In this document: piece after piece, positions 1 to 8,791 of the stretch | How positions within the stretch are numbered: position 1 is the stretch's first letter | How the letters are laid out: each line of letters starts with the position of its first letter | Source of the DNA: Paenibacillus sp. FSL R5-0517 | GTDB taxonomy: Bacteria; Bacillota; Bacilli; Paenibacillales; Paenibacillaceae | Reading direction: 5' to 3' | DNA: 64,000 bases | NCBI RefSeq assembly: GCF_037974355.1 | Contig: NZ_CP150235.1 | Span: 2,232,001 to 2,296,000, forward strand | Made by a program: the position numbers and the translations under genes | Notes under the pieces: generated by a model | Database searches by the model: none | What the model saw: the letters and a program-made list of their open reading frames with translations, nothing else | What the model was told of the DNA's origin: nothing

Positions 1-389
1 AGATTACGATCCGGACACCCGATATGAAGACGATCACCCGATCACGTCTAATGGAAGTTCCTACGGAGGATGCAGCGGTCATTTACCGTGAGGCATGTCA
101 ATTATTTGAGAAGCATTGGGGAAGTGGCAAGCCTGTACGTATGCTGGGTGTGACACTTCAAAACCTGATTCCAAGAGAGGAATCCGCTGTGCAGATGGAC
201 TTGTTCGAATATGAGCAGAAGCCCAAAAAGGACAATCTGATTCGCATTATGGATCAGTTACGTGATAAATTTGGTGAGAATGCTGTTGTGACTGCAGGCA
301 TGCTTGGGGATGATCCTTCCGTACTGCTTCGTAATCATAAAGTGCGGGGGACTTCCCTGCAAAAAGATAACTTGCAAAGTCTTGATTAA
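1..389 (+). CDS. dinB: DNA polymerase IV, C-terminal part (partial)
   Basis: The 3' end of a Y-family translesion polymerase; the 5' part lies outside the window. The frame is open from base 3, upstream of the first in-window ATG at 24. The residues match the little-finger (DNA-clamping) domain of DinB: the KTITRS strand, then the GVTLQNL and QMDLFEYE segments, the latter resembling the C-terminal beta-clamp-binding region. The catalytic palm is not visible, so activity cannot be judged. No terminator is evident before the ferredoxin gene. Identification rests on family resemblance of the C-terminal domain. Confidence 0.85.
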   Translation, partial: ITIRTPDMKTITRSRLMEVPTEDAAVIYREACQLFEKHWGSGKPVRMLGVTLQNLIPREESAVQMDLFEYEQKPKKDNLIRIMDQLRDKFGENAVVTAGMLGDDPSVLLRNHKVRGTSLQKDNLQSLD

Positions 390-425
390 ATAGGGGATAA
401 TAGAGACTTGTGGTTGCAAAATGAT

Positions 426-454
426 TTGTAATTATTCTTACTTTGGTTTAATAT
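426..454 (+). promoter_or_regulatory. Probable sigma-A promoter of the ferredoxin gene
   Basis: TTGTAA (426-431) and TAATAT (449-454) are separated by 17 nt. They lie about 55 nt upstream of the ferredoxin start, in an AT-rich gap. Inferred from consensus only. Confidence 0.4.
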
Positions 455-506
455 GTTTCTAGATAAAAACACTGTACGTTTCGAATTTTAGGAGGAGAGA
501 ATGTAA

Positions 507-749
<243 letters not shown>

Positions 750-770
750 GGTTTTCTCACATGAACACAG

Positions 771-816
771 AGCACTTTCTATTGTCTTTACGACAAGGAA
801 AAGTGCTTTTTTTTGT
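771..816 (+). terminator. Rho-independent terminator after ferredoxin
   Basis: Inverted repeat AGCACTTT / AAAAGTGCT with a loop of about 20 nt that itself contains GTC/GAC pairing, followed directly by a T tract. Confidence 0.85.
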
Positions 817-969
817 TTTCATTTAACTGGGATTATCTGATCTGTAGATCAAGGAAGAGAATTGTCGAAATGCCTTTTGCCCACCGGGTACTCAAGTCCT
901 ATGGATTCAACGACAGTTTATGCCGATATATAAGGATATACGGAAAAAGGCGAAATAGTGGAGGATCGG

Positions 970-2412
970 ATGCAAAATACTCATCTAAGAACATATGTCA
1001 AGAAACATCCAGACAATAAAATGGCATGGTATTTGCTTGGAAAGGAGTACTTGGGCGAAGGACAGGAGGCCAAAGCCAACTATTGCTTTCAGCAAGCGGG
1101 CGAGGTCTACGAGGCATTTGAGCGCAGTAAAGCTCCTGCCGACATCTGGGTAGACTATCAGGAGAAACTGGTGGAGATGTCCGAGCAAAAGGAGAAAAAA
1201 CAACGTAGACGCAAAATGTGGCTTACGTTATTCATGTTGCTTGTACTGGCAGGTCTGCCACCTGCGGATGCTCCAGGTTTCAGTCGTGAAGCGGCAGACG
1301 CGCTATCGGCGGCACTGGAATCCACAGATGACATCGCAGAGCCTGTAGAGGCGGATAAACAGGCTGTAAGTACAGCCACGCCACCAAGTAATGTGTTCAC
1401 CGCTGCGGGGTTTGGCGGGGGCAATCATGGTGAGGCTGCGCTCGCAGCTGCATGGTCCGGATCTGGACCAAAAGTAGAGACTTCGGCTGTATTGGGAATG
1501 CAAACCTCGGAGGATTGGTCTTTGTGGAAGCGAAATATGCCTGTGAAATACATTGTGCAGACGAATACAAGCGGGAAACTAACTGCACAGAGCTATGATG
1601 CCAAGCAGTGTAACTGTGAACCTCCAGAAGTCACGCCGAAGATCAAAAAGATGGCTATGGCGTGGACCGCGAAGCAGGAAGCCGCTGCATCATTATCAAG
1701 TGCAATTGTTGCTTATCGCAAAAAAAATGACGCTTGGCCCAAGAGTGTAACGCAAATGGCTCAGCCATTTCCCAATAATATTCTCGGAGAGACGGCGCCA
1801 GGCATGACCGAGATGTTTCCGAAGCTGCTAGCCTTGCATCAAGGAAAGGCACAGCAAGGAAAGAGTGAAGCCAGTGGAGCAGATAACAGTTCGACGACTT
1901 CGAATTCGTCTCAAGGCCAGAATGCCGCTTTTGCGGATACGCTGGGAGGAAAACCTTTTTTGCAGGAACCGCTTGAGATTGTCATTGATAAGGATATACA
2001 TAAACTTGCATTAATCAGTGGGGATACGATTGTTCGGATGTATGATGTGGGACTTGGCGGTGATCGAACACCAGAAGGTTCATATGTCATTACGGATAAA
2101 GTGGTGAATCCGAATGGACGTTCGAATGGTGAGTTTGGTAGCAGGGGGATGCAGCTCTCCAACACGAATTATGCTATCCATGGGACCAACGAGCCAGACA
2201 GTATCGGACTGGATGAGTCCCTTGGATGTGTGAGAATGCGTACAGGAGATGTAGAAGAGTTGTTTGCTCTTGCTCCGCAAGGTACTCCGGTACGCATTGG
2301 AGAAGATCTACTGCCAGATCTGACACTTGTTCCAGAAGCAAAGCAGCGCTATCAGCATACGCTTGTTCCAAAGCAGGATAACCCGAACAAAACGTATCAC
2401 TGGCTGAATTGA
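970..2412 (+). CDS. Membrane-anchored L,D-transpeptidase (YkuD domain) with N-terminal TPR-like segment
   Basis: A 480-aa protein predicted to cross-link or modify peptidoglycan outside the cell. The N-terminal ~80 residues look like a TPR-like helical pair (NKMAWYLLGKEYL...). A basic stretch (KKQRRRK) and one membrane segment (MWLTLFMLLVLAGL) follow, then a long low-complexity linker, then a YkuD domain in the last ~150 residues. The active-site signature HGTNEPDSIG...SLGCVRM supplies the His, Ser and nucleophilic Cys; Leu replaces the second His of the SHGC consensus, a position that varies in Bacilli. An in-frame GTG lies at 958, but GTGGAGG spaced 6 nt before the ATG at 970 favours the latter. 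Confidence 0.85.
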   Translation: MQNTHLRTYVKKHPDNKMAWYLLGKEYLGEGQEAKANYCFQQAGEVYEAFERSKAPADIWVDYQEKLVEMSEQKEKKQRRRKMWLTLFMLLVLAGLPPADAPGFSREAADALSAALESTDDIAEPVEADKQAVSTATPPSNVFTAAGFGGGNHGEAALAAAWSGSGPKVETSAVLGMQTSEDWSLWKRNMPVKYIVQTNTSGKLTAQSYDAKQCNCEPPEVTPKIKKMAMAWTAKQEAAASLSSAIVAYRKKNDAWPKSVTQMAQPFPNNILGETAPGMTEMFPKLLALHQGKAQQGKSEASGADNSSTTSNSSQGQNAAFADTLGGKPFLQEPLEIVIDKDIHKLALISGDTIVRMYDVGLGGDRTPEGSYVITDKVVNPNGRSNGEFGSRGMQLSNTNYAIHGTNEPDSIGLDESLGCVRMRTGDVEELFALAPQGTPVRIGEDLLPDLTLVPEAKQRYQHTLVPKQDNPNKTYHWLN

Positions 2413-2454
2413 TCTGTTGGATATGTAGAATCAGACGGGTTTAGCCTGAATCAT

Positions 2455-2592
2455 CTACATATTGGCAATAATGATAAGAGCACCAATAATGATGATCAAG
2501 CCGCCTACACATGCTGCAGTCCATGCAATGGCTTTGCGATTCACTTCTTCTTTCTTTTGCTGTAATGCAGGTGGTTTACGTTTGGGAGCCAT
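2455..2592 (-). CDS. 45-aa single-pass membrane protein
   Basis: A short ORF on the minus strand with a textbook ribosome site (AAGGAGG, 8 nt before the ATG). The product starts MAPKRKPPALQQKKEEVNRK, a very basic cytoplasmic tail. It ends in one hydrophobic helix of about 20 residues (AIAWTAACVGGLIIIIGALI...). The function is unknown; a membrane microprotein is the natural reading. Its 3' end faces the transpeptidase gene. Support comes from the ribosome site and the segregation of charge and hydrophobicity. Confidence 0.7.
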   Translation of the reverse strand: MAPKRKPPALQQKKEEVNRKAIAWTAACVGGLIIIIGALIIIANM

Positions 2593-2846
2593 GAGTTATT
2601 CCTCCTTATTGGAATAGAACTGGTATAGAGTAACCATGCTCTCATTGTAAAGAATTCAACTCGTCATTACCAGTGGACGGGTGGATTTCTTGTGAGCATT
2701 TTGCATGATTCGATTTGTGGTGTCTATGCGTAAACTACTTTCCTTTTTAATAAGAAACAGATAGACTTGTGTGTAGAGTGTTTTTTTACATATGAAAAGG
2801 CGGAAAACGGCTTATTGGCGTACCGGACCAGAACGGAGTGAGTGAT

Positions 2847-3944
2847 TTGTTATACAGAAGTCTTGCTAAACCTTTGTTGTTCAAAATGGACCCTGAACAG
2901 GCCCATCATCTGATTATTGGCGGCCTTAGTGGCGTGGGTAGCATCCGTCCGGTTCCTTCCGGACTGCGAGTGATGTACGGCGTTCGTGAAACGTCTGATC
3001 TGGCTGTTGACATGTTTGGGTGTCATTTCCCTACACCTGTTGGTCTGGCGGCGGGTCTGGACAAAAACGGACAGGCCGTAACGGGCTTTTCTTCCATCGG
3101 ATTTGGATTCATGGAAGTGGGAACCGTGACACCACTTGCACAACCAGGTAACGACCAACCACGGCTGTTCCGTTTGCCGCCAGATGAGGCTTTGGTGAAC
3201 CGAATGGGCTTCAACAATCTTGGTGCGGAAGCCATGGCAGGTGAGTTGGCACGTCTACAGGATCGGCGTATTCCAGTGGCTGTTAACATCGGCAAAAATA
3301 AGGCAACGTCTAATGAGGAAGCTCACCTGGACTATTCCAAGTGCATACAGGCACTATACGATTATGCTGATCTGTTCGTGGTGAATATCAGTTCACCAAA
3401 TACACCGGATTTGCGTAATCTGCAACATGGGAATGAATTGAAGGAACTGCTCGCTGCGGTTATGAACGAGATGAATGCGCAGCATGCGCGAGCAGGCGGA
3501 GCGACCAAATCCGTTCTGGTGAAGATCGCACCGGATGTGAATGATCAGGAACTTGAATACATGGTTCGCACGATTGCAGACAGTGGTGTTGCTGGCATTA
3601 TTGCAACGAACACAACCATCAGTCGTACAGGACTTTCTCACCAACATGCGAAGGAAACGGGTGGTCTGAGCGGTAAACCTCTGCGTGAACGTTCAACGGA
3701 GATTATTCGCCAGATCTATCGTCAGACCGAAGGCAAACTTCCTATCATCGGTTCAGGTGGCATTTTCACAAGTGAGGATGCATACGAGAAGATTAAAGCC
3801 GGAGCAAGCCTGGTCGAAATATATACCGCATTGATCTATGAAGGACCTGAGGTGAATCGGCGCATTCATGCCGGACTGCGTGAGTTACTGCGTAAGGATG
3901 GTTATCGTCATATCTCTGAAGCGGTTGGTGCAGAGCATCGTTAA
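2847..3944 (+). CDS. pyrD: Dihydroorotate dehydrogenase (quinone), class 2
   Basis: Oxidises dihydroorotate to orotate in pyrimidine synthesis, using FMN and passing electrons to membrane quinone. The N-terminal amphipathic segment LYRSLAKPLLFKMDPEQAHH is typical of membrane-associated class 2 enzymes. The catalytic-Ser motif NISSPNTPDLRNLQ and the phosphate-binding IGSGGIFTSEDAYEKI confirm the class. B. subtilis itself uses class 1B, so this is a lineage difference. The TTG start at 2847 is preferred because GGAG lies 8 nt upstream; a GTG at 2838 overlaps that ribosome site. It stands alone, away from other pyr genes. Confidence 0.92.
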   Translation: MLYRSLAKPLLFKMDPEQAHHLIIGGLSGVGSIRPVPSGLRVMYGVRETSDLAVDMFGCHFPTPVGLAAGLDKNGQAVTGFSSIGFGFMEVGTVTPLAQPGNDQPRLFRLPPDEALVNRMGFNNLGAEAMAGELARLQDRRIPVAVNIGKNKATSNEEAHLDYSKCIQALYDYADLFVVNISSPNTPDLRNLQHGNELKELLAAVMNEMNAQHARAGGATKSVLVKIAPDVNDQELEYMVRTIADSGVAGIIATNTTISRTGLSHQHAKETGGLSGKPLRERSTEIIRQIYRQTEGKLPIIGSGGIFTSEDAYEKIKAGASLVEIYTALIYEGPEVNRRIHAGLRELLRKDGYRHISEAVGAEHR

Positions 3945-4078
3945 GAAGGATTGTGATTCCCCGGTATGAAAATATAGAAGCATGGAAGAGCGTAATATGG
4001 TTCGGGACTCTTCCCCCCACCAAACATCATGTATAATGGAATAGAACAGGGGACGCTATAGAGACAGGAGGCATAAGC

Positions 4079-4894
4079 ATGGACGGTAGAGACTGGGGTA
4101 CATTTTTACTTCCTTATGAACAAGCGGTAGAGGAATTAAAAGTCAAGTTTAAGACAATGCGGGCGGAGCTGAAAAAACGGGAAGAGTATGCCCCGATTGA
4201 ATTCGTTACCGGTCGTGTCAAAAAAATATCCAGTATTCTGGAGAAATCCAGACGACTGAATGTGTCGCTTGATGACGTGGAGACAGGCATTGAGGATATT
4301 GCAGGTATCCGTATCATGTGCCAATTCGTAGATGATATCCGTCGGGTTGCCGAATACATTCGAGGCCGCAAGGACCTCACGGTGCTCATTGAGAAAGATT
4401 ATATTACGAATTTCAAAGAGAGTGGCTATCGCAGCTTCCATATGATTATTGAGTATCCCGTTCAGACGGCTCTGGGACAAAAGATCGTATTGGCCGAGAT
4501 TCAGATCCGTACACTTGCCATGAATTTCTGGGCTACCATTGAACATTCTCTGAGTTACAAATTTCGGGAGAGTTTACCGGATGATATGCGAGCCAGGTTG
4601 AAAAAAACAGCGGAGGCCGCTTTTGTACTGGATAATGAGATGTCTGCCATTCGTCTACAGATTTTGGAGGCACAGAAGGCATTTGAGGATGATTCCAATA
4701 TTGTGTCAAGAACATTGAATATCATTCATCAATTATACTTCTACCACCTTGTCAGTGAAGCGATTGAAGCACAGAAGCGTTTTAACGATTACTGGGAACG
4801 ACATGATATGGAAGGGCTCAAAGACTTGCTGGATGACGTGAAAACACTTCTGAACAACGCCAGAAAGGGCGAAAACCCGGATGAGCATCTATGA
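4079..4894 (+). CDS. sasB: Small alarmone synthetase, (p)ppGpp synthetase of the YjbM/RelQ type
   Basis: Transfers pyrophosphate from ATP to GTP/GDP to make (p)ppGpp. The first ~205 residues follow YjbM closely: PIEFVTGRVKKISSILEK, DIAGIRIMCQFVDDI, ESGYRSFHMI and EIQIRTLAMNFWATIEHSLSYK. There is no hydrolase, TGS or ACT domain, as in other SAS proteins. At 271 aa it is about 60 residues longer than B. subtilis YjbM; the extra C-terminal part is helical and charged. A strong AGGAGG precedes the ATG. The stop overlaps the next gene by 14 nt, suggesting translational coupling. Confidence 0.93.
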   Translation: MDGRDWGTFLLPYEQAVEELKVKFKTMRAELKKREEYAPIEFVTGRVKKISSILEKSRRLNVSLDDVETGIEDIAGIRIMCQFVDDIRRVAEYIRGRKDLTVLIEKDYITNFKESGYRSFHMIIEYPVQTALGQKIVLAEIQIRTLAMNFWATIEHSLSYKFRESLPDDMRARLKKTAEAAFVLDNEMSAIRLQILEAQKAFEDDSNIVSRTLNIIHQLYFYHLVSEAIEAQKRFNDYWERHDMEGLKDLLDDVKTLLNNARKGENPDEHL

Positions 4895-5363
4895 GCCACT
4901 GTACATTGATTACTTAATCTACTTCAATCGGGATCAGGATTATTTCGAGTGCCATGAAGTGCTGGAAGAATTGTGGCTTGAACGGAACCGGGATTCTCTC
5001 TATAAAGGATTGTTGCAGATTGCGGTTGGTTTATACCACTTCAGGAATGGCAATCTCCGCGGAGGAACGATGATGTTACAGAGTTCACTTGACCTTCTGG
5101 AACCTTATCCTGATACGATTCTGGGCATTGACCTTGGGGCTTTGGTACGGGATGTACAGGAAATCGTGAAGGAACTGTCCCAATCAGATGATCAGTCTGT
5201 GTCTTACAGGGATTTGTCCATACGAATTGTTGATGAGGTCTTGGAACAGGAGATTTCTAGAAGATCACTTGAGCTAAAACCTAATATTCCGCAACGCCGG
5301 AGTCCTACCAGAGGGCGTATATACGAAGAGAAGATGAAGGCGATGAAGCAGGGTGAAAGTTGA
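4881..5363 (+). CDS. DUF309 domain protein
   Basis: A 160-aa helical protein with the DUF309 signature: YFECHEVLEELWLERNRDSLYKGLLQIAVGLYHFRNGNLRGG. This includes the conserved HE-x2-E-x2-W pattern near residues 24-31. The biochemical role of the family is not established. It starts inside the 3' end of sasB (14-nt overlap), so the two are probably co-translated. The C-terminal ~30 residues are basic and low-complexity. A terminator follows. Confidence 0.85.
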   Translation: MSIYEPLYIDYLIYFNRDQDYFECHEVLEELWLERNRDSLYKGLLQIAVGLYHFRNGNLRGGTMMLQSSLDLLEPYPDTILGIDLGALVRDVQEIVKELSQSDDQSVSYRDLSIRIVDEVLEQEISRRSLELKPNIPQRRSPTRGRIYEEKMKAMKQGES

Positions 5364-5423
5364 GTTGTAATCAGCGTTAGCATTCATACGAGCATCTCAT
5401 GGATTTGAAATTCCATGGTTATG

Positions 5424-5470
5424 AAACACCCCGATTATTCCTGTGAAGGGAACAATCGGGGTGTTTTTGA
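5424..5470 (+). terminator. Terminator after the sasB-DUF309 operon
   Basis: AAACACCCCGATT (5424-5436) pairs with AATCGGGGTGTTT (5453-5465), followed by T residues. The stem is a perfect 13 bp. It may also serve the minus-strand thioredoxin gene. Confidence 0.9.
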
Positions 5471-5580
5471 ATGTTGCATCATATTCAGATAATTGCAGGT
5501 GGCACAGCCTGTCCTTTAACAGATCAGTGTCTGGTGTGTTAGGACCTTAATTGTGCTTAATTATGAAGTTGATCTATCCG

Positions 5581-6129
5581 TTAGCTTGCCGAAGGAGTGG
5601 CATTGCCTTTATATTTTTCGAAAAATTGTTTGTAATCGTCTAACGTGTAGCCTTGATCACTGCCATTCTCTTGCAGTCCGCCAACCATACGGTCTTTCTC
5701 GACACCAGCTTCATAATAGACGAGTGTAGGCGTGAACTCGATGTTGTAATCGGTCCATCCTGCTTCGAATTCGCGCAGATTGAACTGCGGAAGCTCAATA
5801 CCTTCACTGTCAACCAGTGGCATCAACTGAGGTGTTGTGGCACGGCAGTGCGAGCAGTCGGAAGCGAAGAAATAAACAAAGAAGCTGTCTTTGTTATCAA
5901 TCTTGGCTTTGAGATCCGCGGGAAGAATGATTTGTTGGTAATTGGGATCGCTAAGTAGCTCCCGTGTCGCTGGATTAAGCTTGGAAGCAGCGATGCCATA
6001 AGCATTTTCTACTGAATCCATCTGTTTCTTGGATTGTTGGTCTACAACAACCAATGCAGCAATCATAACGACTAAAATACCCAGGAAAATAAGGATCGCA
6101 GCACTTTTCTTTTTCTTCTTGGATTTCAT
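5581..6129 (-). CDS. Membrane-anchored thioredoxin-like protein
   Basis: A 182-aa protein with a Lys-rich start (MKSKKKKK) and one signal-anchor helix (AAILIFLGILVVMIAALVVV). A thioredoxin fold outside the membrane follows, with the active site FFASDCSHCRATTP (Cys-Ser-His-Cys) and the cis-Pro region FTPTLVYY. The likely role is extracytoplasmic thiol-disulfide exchange; oxidase versus reductase cannot be decided from the sequence. The frame is open upstream to 6237, but the ribosome site GGGGGATG precedes the ATG at 6129 and fits the basic N-terminus. Confidence 0.85.
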   Translation of the reverse strand: MKSKKKKKSAAILIFLGILVVMIAALVVVDQQSKKQMDSVENAYGIAASKLNPATRELLSDPNYQQIILPADLKAKIDNKDSFFVYFFASDCSHCRATTPQLMPLVDSEGIELPQFNLREFEAGWTDYNIEFTPTLVYYEAGVEKDRMVGGLQENGSDQGYTLDDYKQFFEKYKGNATPSAS

Positions 6130-6350
6130 CGGACATCCCCCATCGATCATATCGAAATATAGTTTGGGCAAAAATATAGGTTGGGATAATATGCATAAAC
6201 ACCCGGATTTTTGCTCAGGAATCAATCTACTTGCCATTATACTACATTACACGCTGTAGTGGAATAGATACGATATGATAGGAAAGCAAAGCTTGGATAT
6301 GATAAAATAAAACGATATTGCAATCTTACCAAGACAGGATGAGTGGGAAT

Positions 6351-8048
6351 ATGGGTGTAAAGTTACCTTTGATATTTGCTGAGCGAATGAAAAGTTTGCT
6401 GGGTGATGAGTATGAACAATTTATGAAATCTTATGAACAGTCTCCTCATGCGGGACTGAGAGTTAATACGCTGAAAATATCGATGGAACAGTTCGATGAG
6501 ATTGCTCCGTTTGATCTAAGACCTATTCCTTGGTGTGAGACAGGATTCTATGTACCTCATGGTGTTAAACCGGGGCTGCACCCTTATTATCATGCTGGTC
6601 TGTATTATATACAGGAACCAAGTGCAATGGCTCCAGTTGAATTATTGCAGGTGAAGCCTGGTGATCGTGTGCTTGATCTCTGTGCTGCCCCAGGAGGGAA
6701 AACAACACAGATTGCTGCGAAGCTGCAAGGCAAGGGTGTGCTTGTCACGAACGATATCCATGCTGAACGCACCAAAGCGCTGGCCAAGAACGTGGAATTG
6801 TACGGGGTGCGGAACGCCGTTGTTTTGAATGAGTCGCCCGAGCGGATCGCGAATGCATTTCCTCATTATTTTGACAAAGTATTAATTGATGCGCCTTGTT
6901 CAGGTGAAGGTATGTTCCGCAAGGATGAAGACATGGTGAAATCGTGGGAACATCATTCGGTGGATAAATGTGTACTCATGCAGCGGGATATTTTGGAGAC
7001 TGCCGCACGATTGCTGGCTCCAGGAGGTACAATTGTATATTCGACATGTACCTTTGCGCCGGAGGAAAATGAAGCAATGATTGCGGAGTTTCTGAATGTG
7101 AACCGTGATTTCGTTGTAAAGGACATTCCTGAAGAGACAGGATTCGCTCCAGGGCGTCCGGAATGGGTGCGTCAGATGATGCCTGAGAAGGCTGATGATA
7201 CAAAAGAAGTGCTGGATCAAACGCGTGGTACCGCAAGATTGTGGCCTCACCTTTTGGAAGGGGAAGGACATTATGTCGCTGTATTACAGCATCGTGCAGA
7301 GCAAGGACTCGAAACAGATCAACCAGGAGTAGTTCAAGAAGGAGCAATGGAGTATGGACAGGTCGAGGATGTGTCCAGGATTGAAGTAGAGGGGAACCAG
7401 GATCACTCTATTGCTGCTTCTTCAATTGCTATGACCAAGGCTGATCGTAAAAAGGAACGTTTGCTGCGAATCGAATCCAGAGAGTCCCATGACAGACAAG
7501 CTGGTGGAGGCAAGAATACGAGTAGATCGAGCAAAAAAGGTAAAGATTACAGTGGACGTAAATCGGAACGGGGTCAGGGACGCGGAGCTGATCCGGCAAG
7601 TATGGACCCGATTGCGATCTATACTTCGTTTATGAAAGAACAATTGGAGATGGATCTAACTGGAGAAACGGTATGTTACGGAGATCGTGTGTATCAATCA
7701 TCGGTAGGTGCAGCAAGGTTGGAGGGACTGAAAGTCATTCGCCCAGGCTGGTTTATGGGCACAATCAAGAATGGCCGATTTGTTCCTTCCCACCCGCTTG
7801 CGTGTGCTCTGAATGCATCTGAGGCACGGCGAAGCGTGAATCTGTCATCGGCTAATGGCGAAGCCGTGAGGTACCTCAAGGGTGAAACGTTGAATATCGA
7901 AGAAGAACGAGTGGTGCTCAAGGCGGATACAGTCGCCAAAGGGTATGTTCTTGTGTGTGTAGATGGTTATGCCGCTGGCTGGGGAAAATGGCTGGATGGT
8001 GTATTGAAGAATGAATATCCGGCAGGCTGGAGGTGGACATCGGTATGA
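6351..8048 (+). CDS. RsmF/NOL1-NOP2-Sun family RNA m5C methyltransferase
   Basis: A SAM-dependent RNA cytosine-5 methyltransferase, probably acting on rRNA. The N-terminal ~310 residues hold the SAM site LDLCAAPGGKTTQIA, the catalytic PCSGEGMFRKD and the second cysteine in YSTCTFAPEENE. A low-complexity charged linker (about residues 330-420) separates this from an RsmF-type C-terminal domain (LEGLKVIRPGWFMGTIKNGRFVPSHPLA). The ATG at 6351 has AGGATGAG about 8 nt upstream; an ATG at 6339 and a TTG at 6318 are in frame but poorly placed. The stop overlaps the pseudouridine synthase start as ATGA. Confidence 0.9.
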   Translation: MGVKLPLIFAERMKSLLGDEYEQFMKSYEQSPHAGLRVNTLKISMEQFDEIAPFDLRPIPWCETGFYVPHGVKPGLHPYYHAGLYYIQEPSAMAPVELLQVKPGDRVLDLCAAPGGKTTQIAAKLQGKGVLVTNDIHAERTKALAKNVELYGVRNAVVLNESPERIANAFPHYFDKVLIDAPCSGEGMFRKDEDMVKSWEHHSVDKCVLMQRDILETAARLLAPGGTIVYSTCTFAPEENEAMIAEFLNVNRDFVVKDIPEETGFAPGRPEWVRQMMPEKADDTKEVLDQTRGTARLWPHLLEGEGHYVAVLQHRAEQGLETDQPGVVQEGAMEYGQVEDVSRIEVEGNQDHSIAASSIAMTKADRKKERLLRIESRESHDRQAGGGKNTSRSSKKGKDYSGRKSERGQGRGADPASMDPIAIYTSFMKEQLEMDLTGETVCYGDRVYQSSVGAARLEGLKVIRPGWFMGTIKNGRFVPSHPLACALNASEARRSVNLSSANGEAVRYLKGETLNIEEERVVLKADTVAKGYVLVCVDGYAAGWGKWLDGVLKNEYPAGWRWTSV

Positions 8049-8791
8049 GTGGAAAAGGCAAACAAACGCTGCGTCTGGACAAAATATTGAGTCATATGGG
8101 TGTGGGAACACGAAGTGAACTCAAAAAGATGGTGAAGCAAGGCAGAATCCATGTGGACGGCAAGGCGGTGAAAGATAGTGGTGTACAGGTAAATCCCGAG
8201 GTCAACGTCATTGAAGCTGACGGAGAGCGGATTGTGTACCGGGAGATGATCTATCTGATGCTGCATAAACCTCCGGGTGTTGTGTCTGCTACGGAAGACA
8301 ACAGAGATAAGACGGTGCTGGATCTGCTGCGCAAAGAGGATCGGGTGTTCAATCCTTTTCCTGTGGGACGATTGGATAAGGATACGGAGGGACTGCTCAT
8401 TCTCACGAATGATGGTCCACTTGCCCATGATCTGTTATCTCCACGCAAGCATGTGCCCAAAACCTATGAAGCCCGTGTATTGGGAAATGTGGATGATGCG
8501 GATGTGCAACGTTTCAAAGCGGGCATTCAATTGGATGACGGATACGAGACATTGCCTGCTGAGTTGACTTTACTTGGCCGGGAAGAGACCGAAGAAGGCA
8601 CGATCTCGTCGATCTCGCTTATTATTCACGAGGGGAAATTTCATCAGGTGAAACGTATGTTTCAGGCGGTGGGCAAGCGAGTGATCTATCTGAAACGCGT
8701 AGCGATGGGTGAGCTTGAATTAGCTTCCGATCTAGCCATCGGAAGCTATCGTGAACTAACCGCAGACGAGTTAAACCTTCTGCGGAAGTAA
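8045..8791 (+). CDS. RsuA/RluB-family rRNA pseudouridine synthase
   Basis: A 248-aa RNA pseudouridine synthase. The N-terminal S4 RNA-binding domain (RLDKILSHMGVGTRSELKKMVKQGRIHVDGKAV) is followed by the catalytic domain with GRLDKDTEGLLILTNDG, whose first Asp after GRL is the conserved nucleophile, and by KTYEARV and KFHQVKRMF. It starts at 8045 with GGAGGTGG upstream and overlaps the methyltransferase stop by 4 nt, so two rRNA-modifying enzymes are co-translated. Whether it acts on 16S or 23S rRNA is not decided by sequence alone. The stop codon abuts a 77-bp repeat array. Confidence 0.92.
   Translation: MSGKGKQTLRLDKILSHMGVGTRSELKKMVKQGRIHVDGKAVKDSGVQVNPEVNVIEADGERIVYREMIYLMLHKPPGVVSATEDNRDKTVLDLLRKEDRVFNPFPVGRLDKDTEGLLILTNDGPLAHDLLSPRKHVPKTYEARVLGNVDDADVQRFKAGIQLDDGYETLPAELTLLGREETEEGTISSISLIIHEGKFHQVKRMFQAVGKRVIYLKRVAMGELELASDLAIGSYRELTADELNLLRK

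Noticed and set aside
813..1019. 68-codon plus-strand ORF before the L,D-transpeptidase
   Set aside because: It has no ribosome site, starts in the tail of a terminator and overlaps the transpeptidase start in another frame.
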